A stretch of 64,000 bases of DNA from Clostridia bacterium (GTDB lineage: Bacteria; Bacillota; Clostridia; TANB77; CAG-508). Every line of letters starts with the position of its first letter. The first letter of the stretch is position 1. The stretch spans positions 1 to 64,000 of the forward strand of contig JAFQSS010000018.1 of NCBI GenBank assembly GCA_017409455.1. The letters are read 5' to 3'. This document shows positions 28,637-37,599 of the stretch, in pieces. Under the pieces are notes generated by a model. The model was not told the DNA's origin. It did no database searches and worked only from the letters and a program-made list of their open reading frames with translations. The position numbers were made by a program, and so were the translations under genes.

Positions 28637-29362
28637 TCATTTTACTCCGCCAGTCCATTTGCAGAATCCCATTTTATAATTTTTAGTTCCATCAACAGCA
28701 TATCTAACCATTGCTCTATCGTTGAATATTCCAAAACAATCACACTTTTCTCTTGGATTTAAACTTCCTATTTTAATTGTACAATTTGAATCTGCATACA
28801 CATTTTCACTTGTACTGCCATTTTGATATATTCTCACAGGCTCATCACTCCCACTTTCTATATTATTATCTATTGGCTTATCTGTCATATATGATTTAAC
28901 CATATTTAAAAATCTTTGCCACCCCAAGCTAATTGTCCTATATGGACATCCCTTTTCTGGATAAAAGTCATCATGTTTTTTGACTTTATCTATCCCCCAT
29001 CCATATTGTTTTAATAAATATGCCACATATTCTGCAGTTAACCTTTCCGCTTCTTTAAAGCGTTCTCCTCCTGTCTTAGAATAACAAATTTCTAAAGATA
29101 TCCCCTTCCTATTACCTTCCCCATTTGCTCCATCTGTTGCATTCCAAGTATTTCTAGTAAAAGGTATCCCTTGAACAATTCTATAATCATCTATAGCGCA
29201 ATGAAACGAAACCTTATTATCATTTCCTATCATATATGTAACTTCATTTATAGCTGACGCATCATTTGCTGTATTATGAATTATTATAAATTCTGGATTC
29301 ATTTCATATGGACATTTTATTGAATATTTACTCTTTGGTACTAACATATTGACTATTTCCAT
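28637..29362 (-). CDS. N-acetylmuramoyl-L-alanine amidase (Amidase_2 + Amidase02_C)
   Basis: 241 residues from ATG 29362 (GGGAG upstream); a longer frame runs to 29416. The zinc amidase domain (about 10-160) has FIIIHNTAND, SFHCAIDD and KVKKHDDFYPEKGCP with the zinc ligands. The C-terminal domain (about 175-241) resembles Amidase02_C of phage endolysins. It cleaves the lactyl-peptide bond of peptidoglycan. There is no signal peptide, as in endolysins. Its start lies inside a 49-codon gene, so coupled translation is likely. Confidence 0.9.
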   Translation of the reverse strand: MEIVNMLVPKSKYSIKCPYEMNPEFIIIHNTANDASAINEVTYMIGNDNKVSFHCAIDDYRIVQGIPFTRNTWNATDGANGEGNRKGISLEICYSKTGGERFKEAERLTAEYVAYLLKQYGWGIDKVKKHDDFYPEKGCPYRTISLGWQRFLNMVKSYMTDKPIDNNIESGSDEPVRIYQNGSTSENVYADSNCTIKIGSLNPREKCDCFGIFNDRAMVRYAVDGTKNYKMGFCKWTGGVK

Positions 29363-29477
29363 TAGCATCATCTCCCATTCCATGGATCTCATCGTCTTCA
29401 AATAAATTTTCTTCAAGTGTTTTTTTATACATATCCTCAGTAAATTCTAAAGTTTCAATTATTACATTATCATTCAT
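29328..29477 (-). CDS. small acidic protein overlapping the amidase start
   Basis: 49 residues (MNDNVIIETLEFTEDMYKK... ending QYVSTKE), rich in Asp/Glu. GGAGAGG lies at a good distance. Its last 35 bases overlap the amidase reading frame in another phase. Function unknown; possibly a phage-derived partner of the endolysin. Confidence 0.6.
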   Translation of the reverse strand: MNDNVIIETLEFTEDMYKKTLEENLFEDDEIHGMGDDANGNSQYVSTKE

Positions 29478-29532
29478 TTTTCCTCTCCTTCATTTAACAT
29501 TATATTTTCATTTTAAATTATTATGATAATTA

Positions 29533-29560
29533 TTGACAATTTTTTTAATTTGGATATAAT
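29533..29560 (+). promoter_or_regulatory. sigma-A promoter
   Basis: TTGACA, 16-base spacer, TATAAT. The leader holds an ATGCTT/AAGCAT hairpin before the AGGAGG of the next gene. Confidence 0.75.
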
Positions 29561-29635
29561 GAATTAGCATTCACTTATGCTTTAATATTAAGCATATATG
29601 TAACCATCCCAAAAACTTTTAGGAGGTATAATCGT

Positions 29636-30007
29636 ATGTGTGACAAAATTGCTAAAGTTGCAGCCGAGTGGTGGATTGAACAAATGAAAAAGAGATGTAC
29701 TATTCTATATCCTACACGGATAATTAAAGATAGAAATGGTTTTGTTATTACTGATGATTTTTTTGCTGAAGAATTAACTCGCTTTGAAAAAGACTTAGTT
29801 AATGAAATTCAAAAAAGTCTTCAAAAATTTCATTATTTATGTTTGTGGTGCTGTTATACTCCAGACCCAATACTTTTAGGAGTAGCAAAACAATCTAAGG
29901 TCCCCATCACATATTTTCCAATTCATGCTGACATGGAAATTCACCATACTTCAATTTGTGTTTGTACCGGAGAGAATGATATGCATGAATTACGCATTCC
30001 AACTTAA
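29636..30007 (+). CDS. hypothetical protein
   Basis: 123 residues, not recognised. It is helical at the N-terminus, with Trp and Cys clusters (EWWIEQMKKRC; LCLWCCYTPDP) and a C-terminal HADMEIHHTSICVCTGEND that could bind metal. It has its own consensus promoter, an AGGAGG site and a strong terminator. Its codon use is somewhat more GC-rich than its neighbours. Confidence 0.65.
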   Translation: MCDKIAKVAAEWWIEQMKKRCTILYPTRIIKDRNGFVITDDFFAEELTRFEKDLVNEIQKSLQKFHYLCLWCCYTPDPILLGVAKQSKVPITYFPIHADMEIHHTSICVCTGENDMHELRIPT

Positions 30008-30023
30008 TAATTTAAAGCACATC

Positions 30024-30055
30024 AAAAAACCTATCACTTATTGTGATAGGTTTTT
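30024..30055. terminator. bidirectional terminator
   Basis: AACCTATCAC/GTGATAGGTT stem with flanking A and T runs between convergent genes. Confidence 0.85.
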
Positions 30056-30056
30056 A

Positions 30057-30560
30057 TTATTTATCTTTATTTAAAAAAGTAAATTCAACATATACTTTAT
30101 CAGCAACTGATTGAACAACATTTTTTAGCAAATATTGTTCTTCTGTCATTTTATCTGTATTGGGAAATTCTTTTCTTGTAAATACATTTTTTACCGAAAC
30201 CTCTAGATTGGCACAAAATCGGTTATACGCTTTGCTTAATTCAAAATATTGTATAGTTAAAGAAATTAATTTACCAATATCGCTTATACTATAAACTTGT
30301 TTTAACACACAAATTACTATTAAATAAGCTATATGTTCTCTCGAATATTTTTTCTTTTCAGGTGCTGGCATTATTCCAAGTTTTACGTAATTATTTATCA
30401 TTGTTTTTGTTATTATTTTATCTTCTTTATTTACATTATATTGCGCTAAATATTTTTCAAGATAATTTACTACTTGATCTAAATACAAATCTATTTCTGG
30501 TAATTCATTCCATCTTGGTATGTGTATTTTTGTTATCATTTCTTGTTCTATTTGCTGCAT
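30057..30560 (-). CDS. DUF1836 protein (MerR-like DNA-binding)
   Basis: 167 residues from ATG 30560 (GGGAG upstream). Residues 40-90 hold a MerR-like helix-turn-helix (ITKTMINNYVKLGIMPAPEKKKYSREHIAYLI) as in DUF1836 proteins of Firmicutes. The C-terminal part is helical. It is probably a transcription factor with an unknown target. It lies 38 bases downstream of the SOD gene. Confidence 0.75.
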   Translation of the reverse strand: MQQIEQEMITKIHIPRWNELPEIDLYLDQVVNYLEKYLAQYNVNKEDKIITKTMINNYVKLGIMPAPEKKKYSREHIAYLIVICVLKQVYSISDIGKLISLTIQYFELSKAYNRFCANLEVSVKNVFTRKEFPNTDKMTEEQYLLKNVVQSVADKVYVEFTFLNKDK

Positions 30561-30598
30561 CTCTTCACTCCCTTTATGCAACCATTTTAACATGTTTT

Positions 30599-31192
30599 TT
30601 ACAAAATGGCAATAGCGAATCGCCTATTAACCTCATTCCAATTTACTATGTTCCAAAATGCATTTATATATTCTGGTCTTTTAGTTTTGTATTGTAAGAA
30701 ATATGAATGTTCCCACATATCTAGAACAAGTAGCGGTTTACAACCCCATAATGTTAAATTTTGATGTTTCTCACATTGTAATATCTCTAATTTTTTGAAT
30801 TCTGGTACCCATACTAACAAATTCCATCCAGATGCTTCTACTACTTTACTACTTTCTGTAAATTGTTCTTTAAATTTCTCATAACTTCCAAAGTCTTTTA
30901 TTATTTGTTCCATTAGGCTTGTACTGGGACTTGTTGGTAGTGCAGGCCCCATGTTTTCAAAAAACAATTCATGTAATATTACTCCTGAACCAAAAAAGCT
31001 TAAATCTTTTTCTAAGCATTTTATATTTTCAAAGTTTCCTTTTTCTCGTGCTTTTGATAGTTTTTCTTGTGTTTTGTTTGTATTATCTACATATCCTTTA
31101 TATAAAGTATTATAGTGTATGTCTAATGTTTGTCTATCATAATATGGTTCTAATGCATCTAATGGATATGGTAATTCTTTCATTTTTATCAT
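30599..31192 (-). CDS. Fe/Mn superoxide dismutase-like protein
   Basis: 197 residues from ATG 31192 (GGGGGAGG upstream). It has LPYPLDALEPYYD at the N-terminus. All four metal ligands can be placed: His in LDIHYNTLYKG, His in VILHELFF, and Asp and His in LDMWEHSYF. It removes superoxide. The second helix has VILHELFF instead of the common GHxNHxxFW, so it is a divergent clostridial form and metal preference cannot be told. Confidence 0.82.
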   Translation of the reverse strand: MIKMKELPYPLDALEPYYDRQTLDIHYNTLYKGYVDNTNKTQEKLSKAREKGNFENIKCLEKDLSFFGSGVILHELFFENMGPALPTSPSTSLMEQIIKDFGSYEKFKEQFTESSKVVEASGWNLLVWVPEFKKLEILQCEKHQNLTLWGCKPLLVLDMWEHSYFLQYKTKRPEYINAFWNIVNWNEVNRRFAIAIL

Positions 31193-31252
31193 GGCAATTC
31201 CTCCCCCTATTAGTTTATTTAAATATGAAAATTTCATACCTATTTTTGAAAA

Positions 31253-31310
31253 AACGTAAAAAGGGACCTGGTCCCTTTTTACGTAAAATCAGACCCGGTC
31301 CCTTTTTTTC
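31253..31310. repeat. GGGACC/GGTCCC palindromic repeat, copy B
   Basis: Two palindromes of the same family as 16079-16157, including a perfect AAAAAGGGACC/GGTCCCTTTTT. It overlaps the last codons of the SDR gene. Confidence 0.75.
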
Positions 31311-32043
31311 TTTTTTGCATATTATAACTAACTTTTGCAACTAAATTTGTTGGAGCAATTTTGCAACCTATTTTTGCCAATTTAATTTTCCAACCTGGTA
31401 CGATATAAAATTTACCTTTTAGCATTTTTTCTACCGCATATTTTGCTACATATTCGCTTGATAGTCCTTTTAATGCGAATTGCACGTCTGCAACTTTATT
31501 GAAGTTTGTATCTACTGGTCCTGGGCATAAGATACTAATTTGTACTTTAGATTTTTGTTTTCTTAACTCTTCCTTTATTGCCTCTGATAATCTTACAACA
31601 TAATTTTTGGTAGCATAATATGTAGCCATTAATGGTCCCGGCATAAATCCAGCAATTGATGCAACATTTAAGATTTTTCCATTATCTTTTTCTTTCATAT
31701 CTTGCAAATATAGTTTTGTCAAAACATGATATGCAACTATATTAGTATTTATCATTGATACTTCTTTTTCAAGATTTGTTTTTGTAAAATATCCGCAATC
31801 ACCAAATCCAGCATTGTTTACAAGTATATCTATATCTTTATATTGTTCGTATAACTTTTTACAATTTTCAACTTTTGATATATCCATACTTATAATCTCT
31901 ACATTGGTTTTTAATTCTTGTTTTACTTCACTTAGTTTATCAAAATCTCTCGCAACTAAAACTAAATCATATCCTTTTTTTGCTAATTGCCTAGCGATAT
32001 CTCTTCCTATTCCAGAAGATGCTCCTGTTATTAATGCTTTCAT
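31279..32043 (-). CDS. short-chain dehydrogenase/reductase
   Basis: 254 residues. Rossmann motif TGASSGIGRDIA (5-16), NNAGFGDCG, then the catalytic Ser in VASIAG and the YATKN pair Tyr/Lys. It reduces or oxidises an unknown substrate with NAD(P)H. The last residues (KGTGSDFT) are encoded by the GGGACC palindromic repeat, so the native C-terminus seems to have been replaced by a repeat insertion. Confidence 0.88.
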   Translation of the reverse strand: MKALITGASSGIGRDIARQLAKKGYDLVLVARDFDKLSEVKQELKTNVEIISMDISKVENCKKLYEQYKDIDILVNNAGFGDCGYFTKTNLEKEVSMINTNIVAYHVLTKLYLQDMKEKDNGKILNVASIAGFMPGPLMATYYATKNYVVRLSEAIKEELRKQKSKVQISILCPGPVDTNFNKVADVQFALKGLSSEYVAKYAVEKMLKGKFYIVPGWKIKLAKIGCKIAPTNLVAKVSYNMQKRKKGTGSDFT

Positions 32044-32063
32044 TTAGCGAGCCCCCTTACTTT

Positions 32064-32699
32064 TTAAAATCCTGTTGAAAAGGTATTTTTTAATATATCA
32101 ACTATCGCTTTAAAAACATAATTTTCATTATACAGTTGTTGAAAAAACTGTTTGACAGGTGGAATTTGATATATTAAAAAACATATTAAAGCAGTTATTA
32201 TTATTGCTACTAGTAATTTTAAGTAATATTTAAAACTACGTTTATATCTAATTTTATATCCTCTATTTTGCATATCTTGTATATATGCATCATAATAAGC
32301 TTGCTGTCTTGCAGCTTTTATTTGTTCACTTAATACTCTACCCATATTCCCAATTGAGCCTTCGTCTACAACTTGATTTAATTGTATATTTTCCATTCTA
32401 TTTATTTCTTGTTTTAGAGCATAATTCTCTTGTAAAATTCTTTCTTGTTCTTCTATTGATATTGTTTGATTTTTCAATTCTTCAGTTTTTAATCTTTCAT
32501 TATATTGTGCTCTTTTAAAACTATCTGATAATATATCATATGCATCATTTATTATTTTCATTTTTTCTGTAGAATCTTGTTTGTCTGCACCTTGTTGTAA
32601 ATCTGGATGATATTTTTTAGCAAGTGTTCTATATGCTTTTTCAATTACTTCTTGTGATGCATTTCTATCTACTTCTAATATCTCATAATAATTTTTCAT
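32064..32699 (-). CDS. J-domain protein with C-terminal membrane segment
   Basis: 211 residues from ATG 32699. The J domain (2-70) has the HPD motif in [10 protein letters not shown], which stimulates DnaK. A coiled region (80-135) and one membrane helix (about 165-190, [15 protein letters not shown]) follow. It overlaps the phosphodiesterase gene by 17 bases. It probably recruits DnaK to the membrane. Confidence 0.85.
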   Translation of the reverse strand: MKNYYEILEVDRNASQEVIEKAYRTLAKKYHPDLQQGADKQDSTEKMKIINDAYDILSDSFKRAQYNERLKTEELKNQTISIEEQERILQENYALKQEINRMENIQLNQVVDEGSIGNMGRVLSEQIKAARQQAYYDAYIQDMQNRGYKIRYKRSFKYYLKLLVAIIITALICFLIYQIPPVKQFFQQLYNENYVFKAIVDILKNTFSTGF

Positions 32700-33219
32700 A
32701 TATAATTTTTCCTTCCACATCTTTTAATATAATTTTATTCTCATCAAATATTATATAACTATGTTGTGTATTATTTTTAGGCAATGAAATAGAGCCTGGA
32801 TTTGCAAAAATAATACCATTTTCTTTTTCAATGAATCCAGTATGATAATGTCCATAAAACATTATATCTATTTGTTTTTCTGGTAAATTATCCCTGTTGT
32901 ATACATGACCATGTGTAAAAAATACATTTTTGCCATTTACTTGCATTTCTAAGTTTTGGTCAAATTTGAAATATGATATCATTTCATCTACTTCTGCATC
33001 ACAATTTCCTCTTACAGTTCTTAACTTTTCACCAAAATCATTTAATATTCCTGCTACTTTCATTGGATTGTATTCTTGTGTTAAATCATTTCTTGGACCA
33101 TGATAATATAAATCTCCTAATAAAATTATTTGGTCTGGATTTTCTCTTTCATCTATTTCTTTTATTTTTTCAGCATAATAGCTTGAACCATGTATATCTG
33201 ATATTATTAATATTTTCAT
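32683..33219 (-). CDS. YfcE/MJ0936-type metallophosphodiesterase
   Basis: 178 residues. Metal motifs: SDIHGS (8), [10 protein letters not shown] (33), RGNCD (72), THGH (about 110) and GHYHTG (about 133). Enzymes of this group cleave phosphodiesters with Mn. It is the first gene of a two-gene transcript with the J-domain protein. Confidence 0.88.
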   Translation of the reverse strand: MKILIISDIHGSSYYAEKIKEIDERENPDQIILLGDLYYHGPRNDLTQEYNPMKVAGILNDFGEKLRTVRGNCDAEVDEMISYFKFDQNLEMQVNGKNVFFTHGHVYNRDNLPEKQIDIMFYGHYHTGFIEKENGIIFANPGSISLPKNNTQHSYIIFDENKIILKDVEGKIIYEKLL

Positions 33220-33292
33220 TTTTGTCCCTCCTTATCATAATATATTATATTTTGTTTGAATTTTCAAGATTTTATGCTATAATTATAGCATT

Positions 33293-34219
33293 ATGGAAAA
33301 TATAGAAAGATATAAACATTTAAATAAATATTTGAAAAATAAATTTGGAGAAAGAACTCTAAAAATCTGTATTGATGGAGGTTTCACTTGTCCTAATAGA
33401 GATGGGACCTCCGGTTTAAACGGATGTATTTTTTGTAGTGAAAGAGGTTCAGGTGAACATATAGAATGTTCTTCTATTTTTAAACAAATTCAAAATTATT
33501 TTGCCAGTTATAAGGCCGAAAGAGCAAATAAATTTATTGCATATTTTCAAAATTTTACTAATACTTATGCACCTGTTGATTTATTGAAGGAGAAATATGA
33601 TTCAGCTTTAATTGATGACAGAATTGTAGCTTTAGCGATTGCAACTCGCCCTGATTGTATTAATGAAGATATTTGTAAATTATTAAAATCATATACAAAC
33701 AAATATCATGTTTGGGTTGAACTTGGATTACAAACAGCTAACAATTCTACTGGTAAATTAATAAATAGATGTTATTCAAATGAACAATTTTCTGAGGCTG
33801 TAGCTTTGCTTAATAAATATAATATTGATGTCGTTACACATATTATGATTGGATTGCCTGGCGAAAATTTTGAAGATTTAAAAAATACTGTTGATTTTAT
33901 TAATTCTCATAATATACAAGGTTTGAAAATACATTGTACTTATGTTGTAGAAAATACTATTTTAGCTGATATGTATAAAAATGGAGATTATGAACCAATT
34001 TCTTTAGATTATTATTTGGAATGTGTAGCTTATGTTTTAACACATATTAGCCCTGATATTGTTATTCATAGAGTTTCAGGTGATGCCCCAAAATATTTGC
34101 TTCTTGCACCAGAATGGAATTGTCATAAAAAATGGATTGTCAATGGGCTAGATAAATTGCTTCGTGAACAAAACTTGTATCAAGGAATGTATTATGAAAA
34201 AAGCCACGGGGATAAATAG
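33293..34219 (+). CDS. radical SAM protein, TIGR01212 (YhcC-like)
   Basis: 308 residues. The cluster-binding segment is CIDGGFTCPNRDG followed by GCIFC, the pattern of TIGR01212 proteins. HIMIGLPGE is typical of the barrel. The substrate of this family is unknown. The last residues (SHGDK) are encoded inside a terminator-like palindrome. Confidence 0.85.
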   Translation: MENIERYKHLNKYLKNKFGERTLKICIDGGFTCPNRDGTSGLNGCIFCSERGSGEHIECSSIFKQIQNYFASYKAERANKFIAYFQNFTNTYAPVDLLKEKYDSALIDDRIVALAIATRPDCINEDICKLLKSYTNKYHVWVELGLQTANNSTGKLINRCYSNEQFSEAVALLNKYNIDVVTHIMIGLPGENFEDLKNTVDFINSHNIQGLKIHCTYVVENTILADMYKNGDYEPISLDYYLECVAYVLTHISPDIVIHRVSGDAPKYLLLAPEWNCHKKWIVNGLDKLLREQNLYQGMYYEKSHGDK

Positions 34220-34258
34220 AAATTTACCATTATCTCCGTCCCCGTGGTAACTTTTTTT
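34203..34258 (+). terminator. CCACGGGG/CCCCGTGG hairpin
   Basis: Inverted repeat with further inner pairing (GATAA/TTATC) and a seven-T tail, overlapping the radical SAM stop. It resembles a mobile terminator-type repeat. Confidence 0.75.
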
Positions 34259-34619
34259 ATAAATTGTCCATTTGTTCTTTTCTGTGTTGTTGTTTAGCTT
34301 GTAAATTTTGTAAATCTTGTGGCGCCATTGTATCTTGATTTGCTTCAATATATCTTTGTGCAGCTTCATAATTATCATGTAAATTTTCAATTTGTTTTTC
34401 TACTGTTTGATTTTCATCTTCGTCTAATATTTCTTGTTTTAATTTGTACATATTTTCTTCTCTTTTTTCTTGTTTTTCTCTTGCCATTTCTTTGAATTGT
34501 GGGTCACCAATTTCTGAATATTGTTCTAAATGTCTTTTTGTTCTTGTGTGATTTTCCACTAGATTTGTTAAATTATCTAATTGTCTTTCTTTTTTATCTT
34601 GATCACCATTATTTTGCAT
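34257..34619 (-). CDS. Gln/Glu-rich coiled-coil protein
   Basis: 120 residues, AGGAGG upstream. It is nearly all charged and Gln-rich helix (LTNLVENHTRTKRHLEQY; YIEANQDTMAPQDL). Not recognised; spore-coat or structural roles are guesses. It stands alone. Confidence 0.6.
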   Translation of the reverse strand: MQNNGDQDKKERQLDNLTNLVENHTRTKRHLEQYSEIGDPQFKEMAREKQEKREENMYKLKQEILDEDENQTVEKQIENLHDNYEAAQRYIEANQDTMAPQDLQNLQAKQQHRKEQMDNL

Positions 34620-34689
34620 AATATTACCTCCTATTTTGTAGTATCGATAATATTATTTCCCGTTTATTTATAATTATTTTTAATATGTA

Positions 34690-35220
34690 CTATTTCCAAA
34701 TTTCGCCATTTATATGACTAATTAAAGCCATTAAAAATGCATTTTTTGTTAAATCTATTCTTGAAACTTCGCCTTTAGTTAATAGATTGATTCCACCTTT
34801 TCCTTGACCTAATTGATGTTTTTCAAAAATTTTGTCCATTACTTTTCCTAATTCTGATTCTTTGATTTCTTTTACATATTTTTCTGGTATTTGAAAGCCC
34901 TGGCTTGTTCCAACACTTTGAAATCCTTGCGCATTTTCTATAACTACTGCATTTATATCTATCCATTCTCCTAACAAATTTGTTATTCCAGCTTCACTTG
35001 CTATATAATAATCTGCTTTTATATTATTTTCTATAGCATATTTTTTTACATTTTTGACTCTGTTTTTAGCTCCTTGGAATATTTCTTCATTTGCTGGTTG
35101 TGCACTTACTTCTGATTCTACTGAAATTCCTTGTATTTCTATATTATCAAAATATTTTTCAAATGCCAGCCTTGCTCCTTCTATTTTTCCCGGATTTTTT
35201 GTTCCCATTAATATTTTCAT
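34690..35220 (-). CDS. non-canonical purine NTP phosphatase (YjjX/DUF84)
   Basis: 176 residues. MGTKNPGKIEGARLAF and SEAGI are typical of the ITPase/XTPase DUF84 family, which removes ITP and XTP from the nucleotide pool. It lies 15 bases after a Nudix gene, a sensible pairing for nucleotide cleaning. Confidence 0.87.
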   Translation of the reverse strand: MKILMGTKNPGKIEGARLAFEKYFDNIEIQGISVESEVSAQPANEEIFQGAKNRVKNVKKYAIENNIKADYYIASEAGITNLLGEWIDINAVVIENAQGFQSVGTSQGFQIPEKYVKEIKESELGKVMDKIFEKHQLGQGKGGINLLTKGEVSRIDLTKNAFLMALISHINGEIWK

Positions 35221-35235
35221 TTTTATTATCTCCGC

Positions 35236-35703
35236 TTAGTCTTTATATATTATATGTTGTGGAAATTTGCCATTTTTTATAATTGATATTATTCCTTCTG
35301 GTCTAAGTGGTTCATTTTCTAAATTGTCAATATCAATCCAATTATATTGCAAATGCTCCTCTCCTTCTATATTTTTTAAAGTATGTTCTATTTTTTTATC
35401 TTCTTCATCTACAAATTCAAGTTGATAAATGAACATTATCTCATGGTATTTTTGCGAGTCTACTGTAAAAAAGTTTTCTACTGTTCCAACATAGCCTGTT
35501 ACTTCTACTTCTTTTCCTATTTCTTCTTTAAATTCTCTTTTGACTGTTTCTTTTGAACTTTCTCCTATTGCAATTCTTCCTCCCATTAATGCATAATGGT
35601 CTTGCTTACTGCTGTTGTGTACTAGTAATTTGTTATTATGTATTATGATCCCTGTAGCTCTTACATTTAATTTGTAGTCTTCTACATTTATACTTAAATC
35701 CAT
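35236..35703 (-). CDS. Nudix hydrolase
   Basis: 155 residues. Nudix box: GGRIAIGESSKE, then KREFKEEIGKE. The substrate is unknown. It is co-transcribed with the YjjX-like gene. Confidence 0.88.
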   Translation of the reverse strand: MDLSINVEDYKLNVRATGIIIHNNKLLVHNSSKQDHYALMGGRIAIGESSKETVKREFKEEIGKEVEVTGYVGTVENFFTVDSQKYHEIMFIYQLEFVDEEDKKIEHTLKNIEGEEHLQYNWIDIDNLENEPLRPEGIISIIKNGKFPQHIIYKD

Positions 35704-35783
35704 AATTCTTTTTTACCTCTACTTTCTTTTTTATTTTCCACAATTATACCATTTTTTGTGGATAATTCAAGTTATTTTCTAGC

Positions 35784-35820
35784 AAAAAAATAATATCATA
35801 TCTTTAGCGATATGATATTA
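35784..35820 (-). terminator. terminator of the AgrC-like kinase gene
   Basis: TAATATCATATC/GATATGATATTA stem overlapping the stop codon, with a seven-T tail. Confidence 0.85.
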
Positions 35821-37228
35821 CTTTAAATTCATTCTTTTTATCAAATTTTATGATTATTGCTTTTGTATAATTGTCTTTAGTTGGTTTATTGAATTCGTTT
35901 ATTGTTAAACTTGCCTCACATTTTCTTAATGTATCAAATGTGTTCATAAATCCCATTCCTGTACCGCCTTCATTTTCATGTGTAGTACTTGGTTTCTTTC
36001 CTAAATTTTCTAGTGTTTCTTTTTCGAATTCAATACCAGAATCATATATGTATAAACTATAATTTCCATCAATCTCTCCAAGTCTGACTAATATACTTCT
36101 ATTAATATTGTCTATGTGATTTATTGCTATAATTGCATTTTTTATATGGTCTGCTAATAATGTTTCTAAATCTTCTTTTGGAATTAAGTTGTTTGTCATG
36201 TAATGGATGTTTCCGTTTATTTGTAACTCGAAGTCTATTTTATTTTTCTTACATTCTGATTGCATATATTCTAACATGTCATCTATTTGTGGTATTCCCG
36301 TTTTATCTAACTTTACTGTGTTTTTCTCTTTATATAAGTCTTTTTCAATTTCTTTTAATCTTTCTCTTGCTTCTGCCGCTTCTTCTGTACTTATTTCTGT
36401 TTTGTTCATTATTTCTTGTAATTTATATTCTAATGATTTTTGCTTATGTGTTAGTGTATGACTTTTCTTACTTATGCTTAAGTTTTCTGCTTCTAGTTCT
36501 TCAACTTCTTTTATTTTCTTTGCCAATTCTTCTTTTGTTTCTTTTAGGTCTCTTTCTAGTAGTTTTTGTTTGTAGTATAGTTGTAAGCATTTTTGGATGG
36601 TGATGAACATTATAACCGAAAATATTATCAAACAATATCCAATAAAGTCTGTTTTCAATTTATCATAATTTTGAAACATCACTATCAAAAATAATACAAT
36701 CAAACTTATATTTAAAACCAATAATTGTAGATTTTGATTTTGAGAATTATTCTTTAAAAAGCCAAATCCTCTGTTAAATCTTTTTGTTCTTAAAAATATA
36801 AAAATTAATATTGAATATATTATTAGTAAAATAATTAATCCTATAAAATTATTATTTATTTTTAAGAGGAAATTGGGGACAAAGCTTATAACAACTGAAG
36901 CAAAAAATATAACATAGTTAACACTTAGTGCAATTATAGTTGTAATAAATGAAAATCCTATATCATTTTGTGTTCTCTTGGACATTAATACTGAAATAAC
37001 TATAATCAAAAATATTGTACTCAACAAAAAATTTGATAACATCTTTATACTTACATAAAATACTGAAATTACCATTATCTCTAATAACATTTTTATTAAT
37101 TTGGTTTTATCATACTTATCATTATTTAAAATTTTTAGTTCTATATAATATGTATATAGAATTATTGAAAATATTTTTAGCATATATGTTATGGCATTTA
37201 CATTTTGTGTTTGGGCTATAAAATTCAT
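35804..37228 (-). CDS. AgrC-like GHKL sensor histidine kinase
   Basis: 474 residues. Six or seven membrane helices (about 15-205), a coiled coil (about 215-310), then a GHKL ATPase domain with LLADHIKNAIIAI (N-box), YIYDSGIEF and GGTGMGFMN. This is the layout of peptide-sensing AgrC kinases. The usual HDxxNH phospho site is not obvious; LTHKQKSLEYKL holds a possible His. No AgrA, AgrB or AgrD is near. Upstream, past a terminator, is a 24-codon Trp-rich gene. Confidence 0.85.
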   Translation of the reverse strand: MNFIAQTQNVNAITYMLKIFSIILYTYYIELKILNNDKYDKTKLIKMLLEIMVISVFYVSIKMLSNFLLSTIFLIIVISVLMSKRTQNDIGFSFITTIIALSVNYVIFFASVVISFVPNFLLKINNNFIGLIILLIIYSILIFIFLRTKRFNRGFGFLKNNSQNQNLQLLVLNISLIVLFLIVMFQNYDKLKTDFIGYCLIIFSVIMFITIQKCLQLYYKQKLLERDLKETKEELAKKIKEVEELEAENLSISKKSHTLTHKQKSLEYKLQEIMNKTEISTEEAAEARERLKEIEKDLYKEKNTVKLDKTGIPQIDDMLEYMQSECKKNKIDFELQINGNIHYMTNNLIPKEDLETLLADHIKNAIIAINHIDNINRSILVRLGEIDGNYSLYIYDSGIEFEKETLENLGKKPSTTHENEGGTGMGFMNTFDTLRKCEASLTINEFNKPTKDNYTKAIIIKFDKKNEFKVISYR

Positions 37229-37266
37229 AATAATTCTCCTCTTTTTTTATTTCATAAGTATTATAT

Positions 37267-37323
37267 AAAAAAAATAAAAGATAATCAATATGAATAAAAA
37301 ATTATATCGCATGATTATCTTTT
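37267..37323 (-). terminator. terminator between the Trp-rich peptide and the kinase gene
   Basis: AAAAGATAATCA/TGATTATCTTTT stem of 12 bp with a 24-base loop and an eight-T tail. It would give a short abundant peptide mRNA and some read-through into the kinase gene. Confidence 0.8.
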
Positions 37324-37337
37324 ATTTACTTTATGTA

Positions 37338-37412
37338 TTATCCCATCCAGTAACGAACCCATTCCCAAAATGCATCGTATAAACTCATACTTCTCCACCA
37401 CCTTTTCCACAT
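37338..37412 (-). CDS. Trp-rich 24-residue peptide
   Basis: ATG 37412 opens a 24-residue peptide that begins MWKRWWRS and ends WVRYWMG, with six Trp. A second start at 37388 (GGTGG upstream) gives 16 residues beginning MSLYDAFW. AGGGAA lies before the first ATG, close behind a -10 element. The peptide has a basic N-terminal part and an aromatic C-terminal part. It has its own promoter region and terminator and precedes an AgrC-like kinase. It may be a signal, a membrane-active peptide or a leader; homology is unknown. Confidence 0.55.
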   Translation of the reverse strand: MWKRWWRSMSLYDAFWEWVRYWMG

Positions 37413-37432
37413 TTTGTCCGTTCCCTATTGCT

Positions 37433-37514
37433 ATAATAAAAATACCACCAGTTACTTACGGAACGGCGGTATTCAGCGATAGAAAAAAATGGAGAATTTT
37501 GACGAATTTTGACG
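37433..37514 (-). promoter_or_regulatory. promoter region of the Trp-rich peptide with tandem repeats
   Basis: TATTAT (-10) at 37438-37433 has no recognisable -35, suggesting an activator. Further upstream, aattttgacg is repeated in tandem (37495-37514), followed by a partial copy. Confidence 0.45.
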
Positions 37515-37529
37515 AAAAATAGGACACAC

Positions 37530-37566
37530 AAAAAAAACACTGTACAATTTTACTTTGTACAGTGTC
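37530..37566 (-). terminator. terminator of the Panacea-domain gene
   Basis: ACACTGTACA/TGTACAGTGT stem with a nine-base loop and a seven-T tail. Confidence 0.85.
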
Positions 37567-37599
37567 TTTAAAGAAAAAAAATTCGTTAATTAATAAATA

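Noticed and set aside
35804..37412. Complete Agr quorum-sensing locus
   Set aside because: Only an AgrC-like kinase is present; no AgrB protease, no AgrD-type precursor and no LytTR regulator.
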